From: Eubacterium sp.
GTDB taxonomy: Bacteria; Bacillota; Clostridia; Lachnospirales; Lachnospiraceae
Reading direction: 5' to 3'
DNA: 44,820 nt
Assembly (NCBI GenBank): GCA_017459345.1
Contig: JAFUDC010000067.1
Location: forward strand, 1 to 44,820
Position numbers and translations under genes: made by a program. Shown here piece after piece: positions 1 to 7,004 of the stretch. Position 1 is the stretch's first letter. Every line of letters begins with the position of its first letter. The notes under the pieces were generated by a model. That model was not told the DNA's origin. It was given only the letters and a program-made list of their open reading frames with translations, and ran no database searches.

Positions 1-2
1 AT

Positions 3-650
3 ATCGGGGAGACTCTAAAGATTGACGAGGAAATGATTACTAAGTTCAGGGAGAAGATTCTGACAGATTATAAAGACAAGAACTCTGAAATCCCGGATAT
101 AGTGTTAAAAGAACAGAGAAATGATGAAGATGGAGCTGACAACTCAGAAGAAAGTAATAGTATATATAAAGCGGGCAGCTCAGAAGAAACAGATAGTTTA
201 AATCAAAAAAAATATATAAAAGAAAATGAGGAAAAAACAGTGAGACAAAAAATCATCCTGGAGAAATTAGAACATCGTTTCAGTGTATGCAAAGTAAAAG
301 ATTATTCGGGAATCAATCTGGATCAGGAGTTCTGCTTTACTGGAAGGACGGATGAGGAGAAGTCTCTGGTCTGCCCGGAAGAACTGGTAGCGGATAACAT
401 GATCATCCGGGATGATGGCTGGAGAGGCTTTCGCATCTGCGGCCAGCTGGATTTTTCTCTGATTGGGATTCTCGCCGCCATATCACAGGTTCTGGCTGAT
501 AATCAGATCGGCATCTTTGCAATTTCCACTTATAATACAGACTATATTCTGACTAAGGAAGAAAACATTGACCGGGCCATCAGGGCATTGGAGGATGCAG
601 GCTATGAAATATCCCCTTCCGGATTCGGAACGAACTTACATCGCGATTGA
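3..650 (+). CDS. ACT-domain protein (5' partial)
   Basis: The frame is open from the left edge of the window, so the gene is incomplete or begins outside it. The last ~130 residues look like the small ACT-fold proteins (ACT_7 type) of Firmicutes: a FSVCKV start, then CFTGRTDEEKSLVCPEEL, a DDGWRGFRI strand, and GIFAISTYNTDYIL followed by a helix. These are presumed ligand-binding regulatory domains; the ligand is not evident. The first ~75 residues are acidic, Asn/Ser/Glu-rich, lower in GC and do not look folded. A GTG at 240, preceded by GAGGAA at 227-232, would start a protein of normal family length, so the domain may be translated alone or be the tail of a longer fusion. The 3' end overlaps the next gene by 47 bases, implying coupled translation. 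Confidence 0.7.
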   Translation: MGETLKIDEEMITKFREKILTDYKDKNSEIPDIVLKEQRNDEDGADNSEESNSIYKAGSSEETDSLNQKKYIKENEEKTVRQKIILEKLEHRFSVCKVKDYSGINLDQEFCFTGRTDEEKSLVCPEELVADNMIIRDDGWRGFRICGQLDFSLIGILAAISQVLADNQIGIFAISTYNTDYILTKEENIDRAIRALEDAGYEISPSGFGTNLHRD

Positions 651-2130
651 TCTGAAAAGCTTCTATGCTTCGGTGGAGTGCCGGGAGCTTGGCAGGGATC
701 CCCTGACCACCCACCTGGTGGTGGCGGATGCCTCAAGGACAGAGAAGACCATCTGTCTGGCGGTTTCTCCCAGTCTAAAAGCTTATGGAATCCCCGGGCG
801 GGCCAGGCTTTTTGAGGTAGTTCAGGCGGTTAAGAAGGTGAATGGAGAGAGGATTAGCCGGGCTCCGGGGCATCACTTTACGGGAAGCTCTGACTCTGCA
901 CCTGAACTTGAGGCAGATTCTTCTCTGGAGCTTAAGTATATTGTGGCGCCGCCCAGGATGAAGCTCTATATGGACTATTCCGCCGGGATTTATGACATCT
1001 ATCTTAAGTACATTGCCCCGGAAGATATCCATGTCTACTCCATCGATGAGGTGATGATGGATGTCACGGGATATCTGAAGACCTATAAGATGACGGCAAG
1101 AGAGCTGGCCATGCAGATGATCCGGGATGTCCTGTCTGAGACAGGAATCACTGCCACGGCCGGCATCGGGCCGAACCTCTACCTGGCTAAGATTGCCATG
1201 GATATCGGAGCAAAACATGTGGAGCCGGATAAAGATGGTGTCCGGATTGCCTGGCTGGATGAGATGAGCTACCGAAGACAGCTCTGGGACCATCAGCCTC
1301 TGACAGACTTCTGGAGAGTGGGGCGGGGCTATGCAAGAAAGCTTAATGAAAACGGGATCTTTACCATGGGTGACGTGGCCAGATGTTCCCTTGAGAGGGA
1401 GGACCTCCTTTATGACCTTTTCGGGGTCAATGCGGAGCTCCTGATTGACCATGCATGGGGCTATGAGCCCTGCACCATGGACCTGGTTAAATCTTACCAG
1501 CCGGAGAATTACTCCGTAATCTCCGGTCAGGTACTGCAGAGTCCTTATGATTTCCGCAAAGCCAGAATTGTCGTCCATGAGATGGCAGATGCGGCAGCCC
1601 TTGACCTGGTGGAAAAGAGGATGGTCACAGATCAGCTGGTGCTCACGGTGGGCTATGACAGGGAAAGTCTGAATGATCCTGCCATCCGGAAGAAATACAA
1701 AAACCGGACTAAGGAAGACCGGTATGGACGGCTGGTTCCCAAACACGCCCACGGGACGGAGAACCTTCCTGGATATACCTCCTCCGGAAACCGCATTTCC
1801 CAGGCAGCCCTTAACCTCTATGACCGAATCATAGATCCGGACCTGCTGATTCGCAGGATGTCCCTGTCTTTAAACCATCTCATTCCGGAAGACAGCAGCA
1901 AGGCCCGGGAGCCTGTCTATGAGCAGATAGACCTGTTTACAGATTATGAGGCCCTGCAGCAGGAGCGGAAGAAAAATGAGGCGGCCATGGAGAAGGAGAG
2001 GAGACTTCAGGAAGCCATGCTTTCCATCAAGGGCAAATATGGCAAGAACGCCATCCTCAAGGGGACGAATTTTGAGGAGGGGGCAACCGGTAGAGAACGA
2101 AATAATACAGTAGGCGGCCACAAGGCCTGA
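604..2130 (+). CDS. Y-family DNA polymerase (UmuC/DinB-like)
   Basis: Error-prone translesion polymerase, about 508 residues. The N-terminal catalytic motif YIAIDLKSFYASVE carries the first metal-binding Asp, and VYSIDEVMMDV carries the conserved Asp-Glu pair. ATAGIGPNLYLAKIAMD matches the palm motif, and RVGRGYARKLNENGI is the helix-hairpin-helix thumb. The little-finger domain follows. The C-terminal ~60 residues are charged and probably flexible. I chose ATG 604 because GGAGG at 589-593 sits ten bases upstream; an in-frame ATG at 595 is too close to it. The start lies inside the ACT-domain gene. The YolD-like gene follows, the usual arrangement of damage-inducible UvrX/YqjW-type polymerases in Gram-positive bacteria. 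No LexA box is visible inside the window, so any SOS control must lie upstream. Confidence 0.93.
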   Translation: MKYPLPDSERTYIAIDLKSFYASVECRELGRDPLTTHLVVADASRTEKTICLAVSPSLKAYGIPGRARLFEVVQAVKKVNGERISRAPGHHFTGSSDSAPELEADSSLELKYIVAPPRMKLYMDYSAGIYDIYLKYIAPEDIHVYSIDEVMMDVTGYLKTYKMTARELAMQMIRDVLSETGITATAGIGPNLYLAKIAMDIGAKHVEPDKDGVRIAWLDEMSYRRQLWDHQPLTDFWRVGRGYARKLNENGIFTMGDVARCSLEREDLLYDLFGVNAELLIDHAWGYEPCTMDLVKSYQPENYSVISGQVLQSPYDFRKARIVVHEMADAAALDLVEKRMVTDQLVLTVGYDRESLNDPAIRKKYKNRTKEDRYGRLVPKHAHGTENLPGYTSSGNRISQAALNLYDRIIDPDLLIRRMSLSLNHLIPEDSSKAREPVYEQIDLFTDYEALQQERKKNEAAMEKERRLQEAMLSIKGKYGKNAILKGTNFEEGATGRERNNTVGGHKA

Positions 2131-2229
2131 TAAATCAGAACAGCGCAAGCCGCGGCGATTATAAGAATCCCGAATAGAGTCCCATAGCACAGTGGATGAC
2201 CACAAAGCATAATGAGGGAGGCTGAAAGC

Positions 2230-2667
2230 ATGAATCAGAAAGACGGCAGCACATACAGAGCACAGGAGCTCTATGGGGATATCATCAATCTCCCACACTA
2301 TGAGCCGAAAAACCATCCCCGCATGACCTTATACAAACGGGCAGCCCAGTTTGCCCCCTTCTCTGCCCTGACCGGTTATGGGGAGGCGGTAGAAGAGGTG
2401 GCCAGGTATACCGAAAATCCGGCTGACCTTTCGGAAGACCAGATGGAGGAGCTTAACTACCGGTTAGATATACTGCAATCCCGGCTGGATACAGGGCCGG
2501 ACATCAGGGTGACCTATTATAAGCCGGATGAGAGAAAGGCCGGCGGGGCCTATCTGACTGTCACCGGCAAGGTCATGAAAATTGATAAACTAAAGGGATA
2601 TCTGGCTCTGGCAGACGGCCGGCAGATATCCCTTAAGTATGTTGTTGAACTGGATATGGATATGTAG
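2230..2667 (+). CDS. YolD-like protein
   Basis: A 145-residue protein of the YolD-like family, typically encoded beside Y-family polymerases. Visible hallmarks are HPRMTLYKRAAQFAPFSALTGYGEAV near the N-terminus, a central acidic helix, and a C-terminal beta-rich part with YLTVTGKVMKIDKLKGYLALADGRQI. The family function is not firmly established; it is thought to assist or regulate the neighbouring translesion polymerase. ATG 2230 is preferred over the ATG at 2212 because GAGGGAGG at 2214-2221 is placed eight bases before it. A 99-base gap separates it from the polymerase and contains nothing I recognise. A hairpin terminator follows directly after the stop. Confidence 0.85.
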   Translation: MNQKDGSTYRAQELYGDIINLPHYEPKNHPRMTLYKRAAQFAPFSALTGYGEAVEEVARYTENPADLSEDQMEELNYRLDILQSRLDTGPDIRVTYYKPDERKAGGAYLTVTGKVMKIDKLKGYLALADGRQISLKYVVELDMDM

Positions 2668-2698
2668 AAGGGTATCTTTTGAGAGATATCCTTTTTTC
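2668..2698 (+). terminator. Rho-independent terminator after yolD-like gene
   Basis: GGGTATCT pairs with AGATATCC (one G.T wobble) around a short TTTGAG-type loop, followed by a run of T. It starts right after the YolD-like stop codon and closes the polymerase transcript before the convergent mobA operon. Confidence 0.8.
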
Positions 2699-2729
2699 TT
2701 AATATGATGAGCAGATCCTGCATATATGT

Positions 2730-3422
2730 TTACTGATTTCCGGATGGAAAGACCTTCTCCAGCTGCTCTAATTCCTTGAACTCCTGCACAGTGTTGATGT
2801 TGGTCACTTCGAGCTCATAATTGGATAAGGGTTCCAAATCTGCTGTCACATAATTCAATCCTTTTATGATCTGCATCAGCTTTTTTTGTCCATTGGCAGC
2901 GGCTTCCTCCAGGACAGGAAGGATGTTCCGGTGATAGAGGGCTGCCAGAGGATGGTAACCATCCCTTGCGCGGGGAATGATGGCATCGACTGTCTTCTCA
3001 AGGGAACGATCTGCCTGATCATTTTCGCCCGAATAAAGCCCCTTATTATTCTTTTCTGAGCGTCTCCTGCCTTCTTCCCACAGGTACGCATAGAGGTTTC
3101 GGGAGATAAAGGGCATGTCGCAGGCGCAGACAGCCACATATTCAGTAGTGCTCACACTGATTCCGCTGATCAGTCCGGCCAGGGGGCCTGCATCCTTTAT
3201 GGTGTCGTATACAAGAGTGCATTCCCCCGGGATATCCTTAACCTGCCCCGGCGTGGAGCAGGACAGAAAGATCTGACCCGATCCGTCTCCGATACCCTTT
3301 ATGATTCTGTCCAGGAATACTTCATCCCGGTAGGTCAGGCTGCCTTTAAAATGTCCGTGCATTCGGCTGTTCTTTCCTCCTGCCAGAATGATTGCATCGA
3401 TAATATTTCCCGCTATATTCAT
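2730..3422 (-). CDS. mobA: Molybdenum cofactor guanylyltransferase MobA
   Basis: A 230-residue nucleotidyltransferase that would attach GMP to molybdopterin to give the guanine dinucleotide cofactor used by DMSO-reductase-family enzymes. The N-terminal signature is IILAGGKNSRM, followed by a conserved Lys (HFKGSL). AGPLAGLISGI and the metal-binding CACDMPF motif are in the expected places. The usual RMGxDK is altered to RMHGHFKG, so the loop is slightly atypical. The ATG overlaps the stop of the upstream VWA gene by four bases (ATGA), showing translational coupling. It is the last gene of a minus-strand operon divergent from a Mo/W-pterin oxidoreductase, the obvious client. Confidence 0.87.
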   Translation of the reverse strand: MNIAGNIIDAIILAGGKNSRMHGHFKGSLTYRDEVFLDRIIKGIGDGSGQIFLSCSTPGQVKDIPGECTLVYDTIKDAGPLAGLISGISVSTTEYVAVCACDMPFISRNLYAYLWEEGRRRSEKNNKGLYSGENDQADRSLEKTVDAIIPRARDGYHPLAALYHRNILPVLEEAAANGQKKLMQIIKGLNYVTADLEPLSNYELEVTNINTVQEFKELEQLEKVFPSGNQ

Positions 3423-4684
3423 ATCTGATAACCTCTTCCTTCTCTTTTCAGATTCTCACCAGTCACATAGATAACCCGGCCATTCTTCGGATGAATCTCC
3501 TTCTCCCCGAAAATGATCCAGGTGATTGGCAGCAGCTGGTCCGGGATATCACCATCTCCGTCGGTAAAGATGATCCGGTTATCAATTCGCCTGCTGAAGG
3601 CAGCTGCCGCCACTGCAAAGTCAGTGCCGCCCCGGCCTGTCACCGGAAACTCTTTCAGGTCTTTTAATGTATGGATCTCGTGAAATCCATAGAATTCCGT
3701 GTCAAAGCAGCCAATCCTTACCCGGGAAAAACTGAGAATCCACCGGCACTCTTCCAGAAATGTCCGCAAAAAAGCTTCCTCAATGGATCCGCTGGTATCT
3801 AACAGAATCTCTGTATCGAGGATAGTCATCTCCTCCAGTCCGGACCGGATGATGCCATCCTCGATGACCGCATTGCGGTCAGACCAGTCCAGCTCCGGGC
3901 AGACGGTATCACGTAATATCCTGCGCCAGTCTATAAGGGGCTTCCTTGGTTTGGCCCTTATGATATCAACCTGCTCTGCCCTGCTGCTGTCACCCACACC
4001 GGCCGCAGTATGGGTCAGGGAATCAATCAGATCCCGGATATCATCCTCCACCAGCTCCTGATTTGACTCAAAGGCCTCAGGCTCGCTGTTATAGGAAGTA
4101 TTCCCGCCGGCTTCCATATATTCCGGCAGTATATCTTTGAGGAGCTCTTTTCCTGAGACAGGCTCCTGCATTGGAAGGTCAGACAGGGCTTCCTGACCGG
4201 TATTCTGATCCCAATCCGGGAATCCTTCAAAAGATTCATCTGCCTTATCATCATCGGCTTTAAGCGGGATGGGTATCTGAGCAGCCAGTTTCTCATAATA
4301 GGCTTCCGCAGGGTAATTCCTCGCCTCCAAATCACAGACAGCATCTTCCGGAATGGCCAGCCCCTCTTCATGAAGCCAGGCATTCACCACTGCCTCTGTG
4401 GCTTCCTGCCACAGCCCGGCATGCTTTCCCCTGCCCCGGTCCTGATGGCGGAAGGCCGCATGGCAGACCTGCCGCATGATATAGTAGAGCCGGAGGTCGG
4501 GATGCAGAGTTTCCATGAAGTCAGGGTTGTAGACCACGGTTTTCCCGTCGGTTGATATGTCCTTAACGGCATCTGATCCGGCATAATTCAGTTCGGCCAT
4601 CACTGTCCCGAAAAAGGGAAAGCGGGAAAGCAGCCGGCCCAGAATTCTCTGTAAATTGAATGGTTCTGTTATTTTCTGATTCAT
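3419..4684 (-). CDS. VWA-like protein (DUF2201 type)
   Basis: A 421-residue two-domain protein. The N-terminal ~130 residues resemble the metallopeptidase-like domain of the DUF2201 family, but the expected zinc-binding HExxH reads RQVCH, so the first His and Glu are gone and protease activity is unlikely. A Glu/Asp-rich linker follows. The C-terminal VWA domain keeps the MIDAS metal site: LLDTSGSI, the GRGGTDF threonine loop, and IFTDGDGD. VWA proteins of this kind partner with MoxR AAA+ ATPases as cofactor or complex assembly chaperones. It starts three bases after the AAA+ gene with no good Shine-Dalgarno, so translation is probably coupled. Its end overlaps mobA. The assembly role is inferred from context. 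Confidence 0.8.
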   Translation of the reverse strand: MNQKITEPFNLQRILGRLLSRFPFFGTVMAELNYAGSDAVKDISTDGKTVVYNPDFMETLHPDLRLYYIMRQVCHAAFRHQDRGRGKHAGLWQEATEAVVNAWLHEEGLAIPEDAVCDLEARNYPAEAYYEKLAAQIPIPLKADDDKADESFEGFPDWDQNTGQEALSDLPMQEPVSGKELLKDILPEYMEAGGNTSYNSEPEAFESNQELVEDDIRDLIDSLTHTAAGVGDSSRAEQVDIIRAKPRKPLIDWRRILRDTVCPELDWSDRNAVIEDGIIRSGLEEMTILDTEILLDTSGSIEEAFLRTFLEECRWILSFSRVRIGCFDTEFYGFHEIHTLKDLKEFPVTGRGGTDFAVAAAAFSRRIDNRIIFTDGDGDIPDQLLPITWIIFGEKEIHPKNGRVIYVTGENLKREGRGYQI

Positions 4685-4687
4685 TTT

Positions 4688-6679
4688 TTAATATACAGCC
4701 TTGCTTTCCAGTATCAGCCTGAGCCTTTTCTTGTCGCTGCCCGCCCAGAGTATATCAAAGAGGGCGGCATATTCAGCTCCAAGGAGACCGACAAAATGTC
4801 TGACCTCATCAAGGTCTTTCTCTTCTGCCTGCAGCATGGCTATTGCTGCAGCGTATTTTTCACTGACATCCATATCAAGATGATCCGGGTCATAATTATG
4901 GTTAAGAACATCATTTAAGGTTAGAACCTTTTTCCTGCAGAAGGCGATAAATTCTTCCGTGATTTCTTCTCCCACCAGGGATCGCAGCATATCCGGCCTG
5001 CCAGTATGATAGAGCATTCTGGAGGCCATCTCCCATTTCCTGGGGTCTGCGTTGGGCTTCTCCCCGTTGTAGGGGCTTCGCAGGGCTTCCTCCCCCTTAT
5101 AGGCAATAAAGGCATAGATTGCAGGATGGATTCCATGGTCGGCAGCCCAGGCCAGCCAGTCCGGTACCGTGGTATGGATGTATACATGGGCAAAGCGGTT
5201 AAAGAGAGGTTCTGCCAGAAGATTGGCAGCCAGGGAATCGGATATGTCATTGCCGGCGGCTACGATTCTGGCGTTTTCCGGGAGCCTCCAGATTCCGTTG
5301 ACTTCCCTGTTTAATACGATGTTGAATGCAATCCCCTGGATGGAGGGAAGGGCATTGGTAATCTCATCAAAAAAGACAATATGGAGCCGGTCCGGCTCGG
5401 CACTGCATTTGGCTTCTACCTTTTTAAGCCAGGCAGGGGGCACGTCGAACATTTCCCCTGTGGCCTGGTTGTAGACACTCTTTCCGTTAAGGCTTTCCGG
5501 CGTGGCATTCCTCAGGTAGATGATCTCACAGGTGGGATCAATCTGACAGACCCGGGCACTTTTTCCCTCGCTGGGTGCCCCATGGAGGAAGACGGCGATC
5601 CCGCTTTCTATGGCTCCCCGGATGATGTCTTCTTCCGTGGCAGGCCGATAATCAAATGTATGAGGATCCCTGCAGGTTTGCTTATTCTTAGCTGATGGAG
5701 CCTGGGGAAGCCGGATATTCCGTAAGATTTCAGACTGCATGCTGCCGGTGACGAATCTGCCTATGCCTGTCTGTTCGATATTTCCAAAATACTGCATAGA
5801 GCCTTTGCAGCAGCGGATGCCGGCGGTGAGAATCTTCTCTGAGATCATATTCTGCCCGCCCGACAGGGCAATCCACCAGACTGGTTCAACCCGGACCCAG
5901 ATACGGGAATCTTTACGGTAATGGAGGATAGATTGCAGAAAATCAGGAAGATGGATATGGTTTCCCGGCAGGTCCATGAGGATAAATCGGCCTTCTTTAC
6001 AGCCATATTCCTCGTAAGATATGTATTCCGTCTCCCGGGATACTGGCTCTCCGGTTTGTATCTTGGCAGTCTCGTTCACTATGAACTGTGTTTTAGCAGA
6101 CCCGGTTCCCCCGGGCTGTGTTGTTCCTGCTTGTTTTTCTTCCCCAGGAAGAGTCCAGAACCTTCCGGTCCGGGTCAGCCCGGATGAGGCAAGCAGCTGG
6201 TCCAGGTGCCGTTGGAGACGGATATCCGGTACTGATTGCGGATATTCCCCCAGTTTCAGCCGCTTTTCCGATGGATGATCATAGTGAGTGTCAGGATCCG
6301 ACGCAGAGTGAATGCCGCCGTCCTGCTCCATGATCAGCAGGGGACGGATTCCGATGTCTTTTCTGGCCCGGAAAACAGATACGCTGCTGCCGTCAGTAAG
6401 GAGACCCATGGGGTTGCCTGATCCATCCGGAGTGGAAGAGTAGCAGATTCCCTTGGGACTGCCTGATTTATTCAGGCTGGCCGTATCGTTTCTTCCCTGG
6501 CCCGAACCTGCCGGCCTTCCTCTTTGGCTCGAACCTTCCTGGCCCGAACCTGCCGGGGAGGCTGAAGCAGAGGCATATATAATAGCGCCGGTAAGAAGGG
6601 CAAGGTCTGTGAGCCCGCCGTCTTCTTTCGGAGAGATGGTCTGGTTTTGTTCCGGTATTGTTAATCTTAATTCATTCAT
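4688..6679 (-). CDS. MoxR-like AAA+ ATPase with long N-terminal extension
   Basis: A 663-residue ATPase, longer than ordinary MoxR proteins because of a ~340-residue N-terminal extension. Residues ~40-65 hold a low-complexity Gly/Ser/Arg segment with a repeated PAGSGQ motif. The AAA+ core has Walker A GAPSEGKS at residues 367-374, a Walker B ending IVFFDEITNA, and a sensor-like VAAGND; the C-terminal part is helical. Known MoxR/VWA pairs such as CoxD/CoxE mature metal cofactors, and the following VWA and mobA genes plus the divergent pterin enzyme suggest the same job here. The start codon lies only about two bases after the transcription start predicted from a perfect promoter, so the mRNA may be leaderless. 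Confidence 0.85.
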   Translation of the reverse strand: MNELRLTIPEQNQTISPKEDGGLTDLALLTGAIIYASASASPAGSGQEGSSQRGRPAGSGQGRNDTASLNKSGSPKGICYSSTPDGSGNPMGLLTDGSSVSVFRARKDIGIRPLLIMEQDGGIHSASDPDTHYDHPSEKRLKLGEYPQSVPDIRLQRHLDQLLASSGLTRTGRFWTLPGEEKQAGTTQPGGTGSAKTQFIVNETAKIQTGEPVSRETEYISYEEYGCKEGRFILMDLPGNHIHLPDFLQSILHYRKDSRIWVRVEPVWWIALSGGQNMISEKILTAGIRCCKGSMQYFGNIEQTGIGRFVTGSMQSEILRNIRLPQAPSAKNKQTCRDPHTFDYRPATEEDIIRGAIESGIAVFLHGAPSEGKSARVCQIDPTCEIIYLRNATPESLNGKSVYNQATGEMFDVPPAWLKKVEAKCSAEPDRLHIVFFDEITNALPSIQGIAFNIVLNREVNGIWRLPENARIVAAGNDISDSLAANLLAEPLFNRFAHVYIHTTVPDWLAWAADHGIHPAIYAFIAYKGEEALRSPYNGEKPNADPRKWEMASRMLYHTGRPDMLRSLVGEEITEEFIAFCRKKVLTLNDVLNHNYDPDHLDMDVSEKYAAAIAMLQAEEKDLDEVRHFVGLLGAEYAALFDILWAGSDKKRLRLILESKAVY

Positions 6680-7004
6680 AATCCAACATTATATGGATAA
6701 ATGTAAGTCATGTCAAGAATCGGCACTTCTTTTTTTAGGGCTCAGAGCCACTGTTTATGCGGATATCAGACTGATTTTGCAGGGCCTTTGCTACATAATC
6801 GGTATCCTGTCTGCAGGCGGGTGGACATTTTCTTAAAATTGTCCACAATATATAGGCGAGTACAATAAGTATGTCCATGATTTTATACATTTTTCATAAA
6901 ATGAGTGAGTATTGACTAATTTTTATTGTAAATGTTATATATAGTATAATGGTAATTTATTAACAAACATTAACTAATATACAAATCAGAAAAGGAGGAG
7001 TTTT
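6680..7004. promoter_or_regulatory. Divergent intergenic control region
   Basis: Space between the AAA+ operon (-) and the oxidoreductase operon (+). Besides the minus promoter it holds a hairpin or operator-like dyad GTGGACA...TGTCCAC at 6821-6846, a small GGCTC/GAGCC dyad near 6739-6749, and AT-rich plus-strand promoter candidates: TTGACT at 6912-6917 with TATATA at 6936-6941 (spacer 18), or TATAAT at 6945-6950. AAAGGAGG at 6991-6998 is the ribosome binding site of the next gene. I could not match it to a molybdenum cofactor riboswitch. Confidence 0.6.
6688..6716 (-). promoter_or_regulatory. Consensus promoter of the AAA+/VWA/mobA operon
   Basis: On the minus strand TTGACA (6716-6711), a 17-base spacer and TATAAT (6693-6688) match the sigma-A consensus exactly. 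The expected start site is near 6681, next to the ATG at 6679. No Shine-Dalgarno fits in between. Confidence 0.8.

Noticed and set aside
775-1752. Long minus-strand frame opposite the Y-family polymerase
   Set aside because: Shadow of a clear polymerase gene; no family features.
6717-7004. Molybdenum cofactor riboswitch upstream of the oxidoreductase
   Set aside because: Only simple dyads are visible; I could not fit the conserved loops of the known motif.
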